Part shown: piece after piece, positions 5,063-5,833 of the stretch
Layout of the letters: each line of letters begins with the position of its first letter
How positions within the stretch are numbered: position 1 is the stretch's first letter
Source of the DNA: Acidobacteriota bacterium
GTDB lineage: Bacteria; Acidobacteriota; Aminicenantia; Aminicenantales; Aminicenantaceae
Direction of reading: 5' to 3'
DNA: 5,833 nt
Assembly (NCBI GenBank): GCA_030609975.1
Contig: JAUWSR010000246.1
Span: 1-5,833, forward strand
Made by a program: the position numbers and the translations under genes
Notes under the pieces: model-generated
Told to the model about the DNA's origin: nothing
The model's input: only the letters and a program-made list of their open reading frames with translations
Database searches by the model: none

Positions 5063-5833
5063 CTATTTTTTAATGGGCTCACTTCCTTCTGTCAAGGACA
5101 ACGTAAGCAGCGGGTCTTCGCGTACCGTCAGCAGGCTGTGGTAGGTCTCGCCGGAGACGGTGAGCTTCACCTTGTAAATACCCGTCGCAGCAGGCCGACC
5201 CCGCAGTTCGTTCCCAAAGAAACGGAAATCAGGGGCGGCATCCCTGAAATTGCGCATCAACTGCCGCCGAATCCGGTTCCACTCGTCGGGAGTCTGCCCC
5301 GCCTTAAATTCCTCATAGAATGTTTTCAATTGGGCCTTGGCCTCTGGATCCGCGCCCTTTTTCAGTTCCTGGAAGACCCGTTCCAAACGCTTAATAAAAG
5401 ATTTTTGCTGCCCCTCTGAAGGCTTAAATCTGAGGTTCCAGACATAGCGGTTGATTCCAGGTTCAACATCGAGTCGGGCCAGGAAGGTATTTCCCCCTGT
5501 CAAGTTGCTGATCTCGAGCTTGGGTTTTTCCGCAGGCTTGGCCTTAAAATAAAAATTAAGGACAGCGGAATTCTGCAGCTGTGGCGGTGAATTGGCCGGT
5601 TCCACCTGTGTCAGAGTGGGTGGATTCTGGCCGATGAATAACTGATGTCCCCGGGTGCCGCCCCGAGCGATCCCCTTCCACATGGTAGCTACGGGATTTT
5701 CAAAGAGGTGGACTTCGCTTGCGAACACTTCAGGATTCAACTGCTGCAAGGGAGTGATGTCATCTAATATCCAAGCGCCGCGGCCATGCGTGCCGGCGAT
5801 CAGATCGCCGCTGGGATGAATGAGCAAGTCATG
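5063..5833 (-). CDS. C-terminal part of a BNR/VPS10-like beta-propeller protein (5' end outside the window)
   Basis: The last 256 residues of a larger protein are visible; the frame is open through the window edge. The first visible residues end a propeller blade with H-P-S-G-D-L-I-A-G-T-H-G-R-G-A-W-I-L-D-D, the hallmark closing motif of the large sortilin/VPS10-like BNR-repeat proteins often annotated as glycosyl hydrolases. After it come a linker with P-V-A-T-M-W-K, a beta-rich segment ending N-R-Y-V-W-N-L-R-F, a charged helical segment of about 70 residues rich in Lys, Glu, Arg and Phe, and a final beta domain with G-I-Y-K-V-K-L-T-V-S-G-E-T-Y and T-V-R-E-D-P. Such proteins are normally exported, but the signal peptide would lie outside the window. 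Catalytic activity is unproven for most of the family. A TTG at 5827 is not a real start because the homologous motif runs through it. It is probably the first visible gene of the operon that continues with the esterase. Confidence 0.8.
   Translation of the reverse strand, partial: HDLLIHPSGDLIAGTHGRGAWILDDITPLQQLNPEVFASEVHLFENPVATMWKGIARGGTRGHQLFIGQNPPTLTQVEPANSPPQLQNSAVLNFYFKAKPAEKPKLEISNLTGGNTFLARLDVEPGINRYVWNLRFKPSEGQQKSFIKRLERVFQELKKGADPEAKAQLKTFYEEFKAGQTPDEWNRIRRQLMRNFRDAAPDFRFFGNELRGRPAATGIYKVKLTVSGETYHSLLTVREDPLLTLSLTEGSEPIKK

Noticed and set aside
4493..5419. Long plus-strand open frame (308 codons) antisense to the esterase and the BNR-like gene
   Set aside because: Its protein is rich in His, Arg, Pro and Ser with no domain pattern, it crosses two well-supported minus-strand genes, and it has no credible ribosome site. 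It is a shadow of their codon usage.
5825..5827. TTG as the start of the BNR-like gene
   Set aside because: The conserved blade motif reads through it and the frame is open to the window edge, so the gene is simply truncated by the window.

Overview
This window most likely comes from an uncultured Gram-negative-type bacterium of the Acidobacteriota / Candidatus Aminicenantes kind. That placement is inferred from gene content only: a VWFA-related secreted protein of the type numerous in those phyla, a small outer-membrane beta-barrel protein, and a large BNR/VPS10-like extracellular protein. No ribosomal or taxonomic marker is present to fix it.

Left part (1-2145, plus strand). A secreted VWFA-related protein (1-1215) is followed by about 250 bases of AT-rich DNA without a convincing gene, then by an outer-membrane beta-barrel protein with a signal peptide (1468-2145). 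The first gene and the intergenic stretch are clearly more AT-rich than everything to their right, and the change falls close to the start of the beta-barrel gene.

Right part (2142-5833, minus strand). Reading along the minus strand, the order is: the C-terminal end of a BNR/VPS10-like protein (entering from beyond 5833), a lipoprotein of the esterase D / PF00756 alpha/beta-hydrolase family, a cation diffusion facilitator (CDF) transporter with two cytoplasmic C-terminal domains, a pair of hairpins, and a helical hypothetical protein whose stop codon overlaps the stop of the beta-barrel gene. The first three look like one operon. No shared pathway is evident: two products act outside the cytoplasmic membrane and the third moves metal or another cation across it.

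The most notable observations are molecular details rather than a new system. (1) The esterase frame is cut by an in-frame TAA inside its conserved His-x-Trp-Asp-Tyr-Trp region. The next 28 codons still read as the family's C-terminal helix and end 16 bases before the transporter start. This is a recent nonsense mutation, a base error or readthrough. (2) The CDF transporter has substitutions at membrane site A and at site B, while its cytoplasmic site C (three His and one Asp) appears intact. I found no CRISPR array, tRNA, rRNA, insertion sequence or recognisable defence system.
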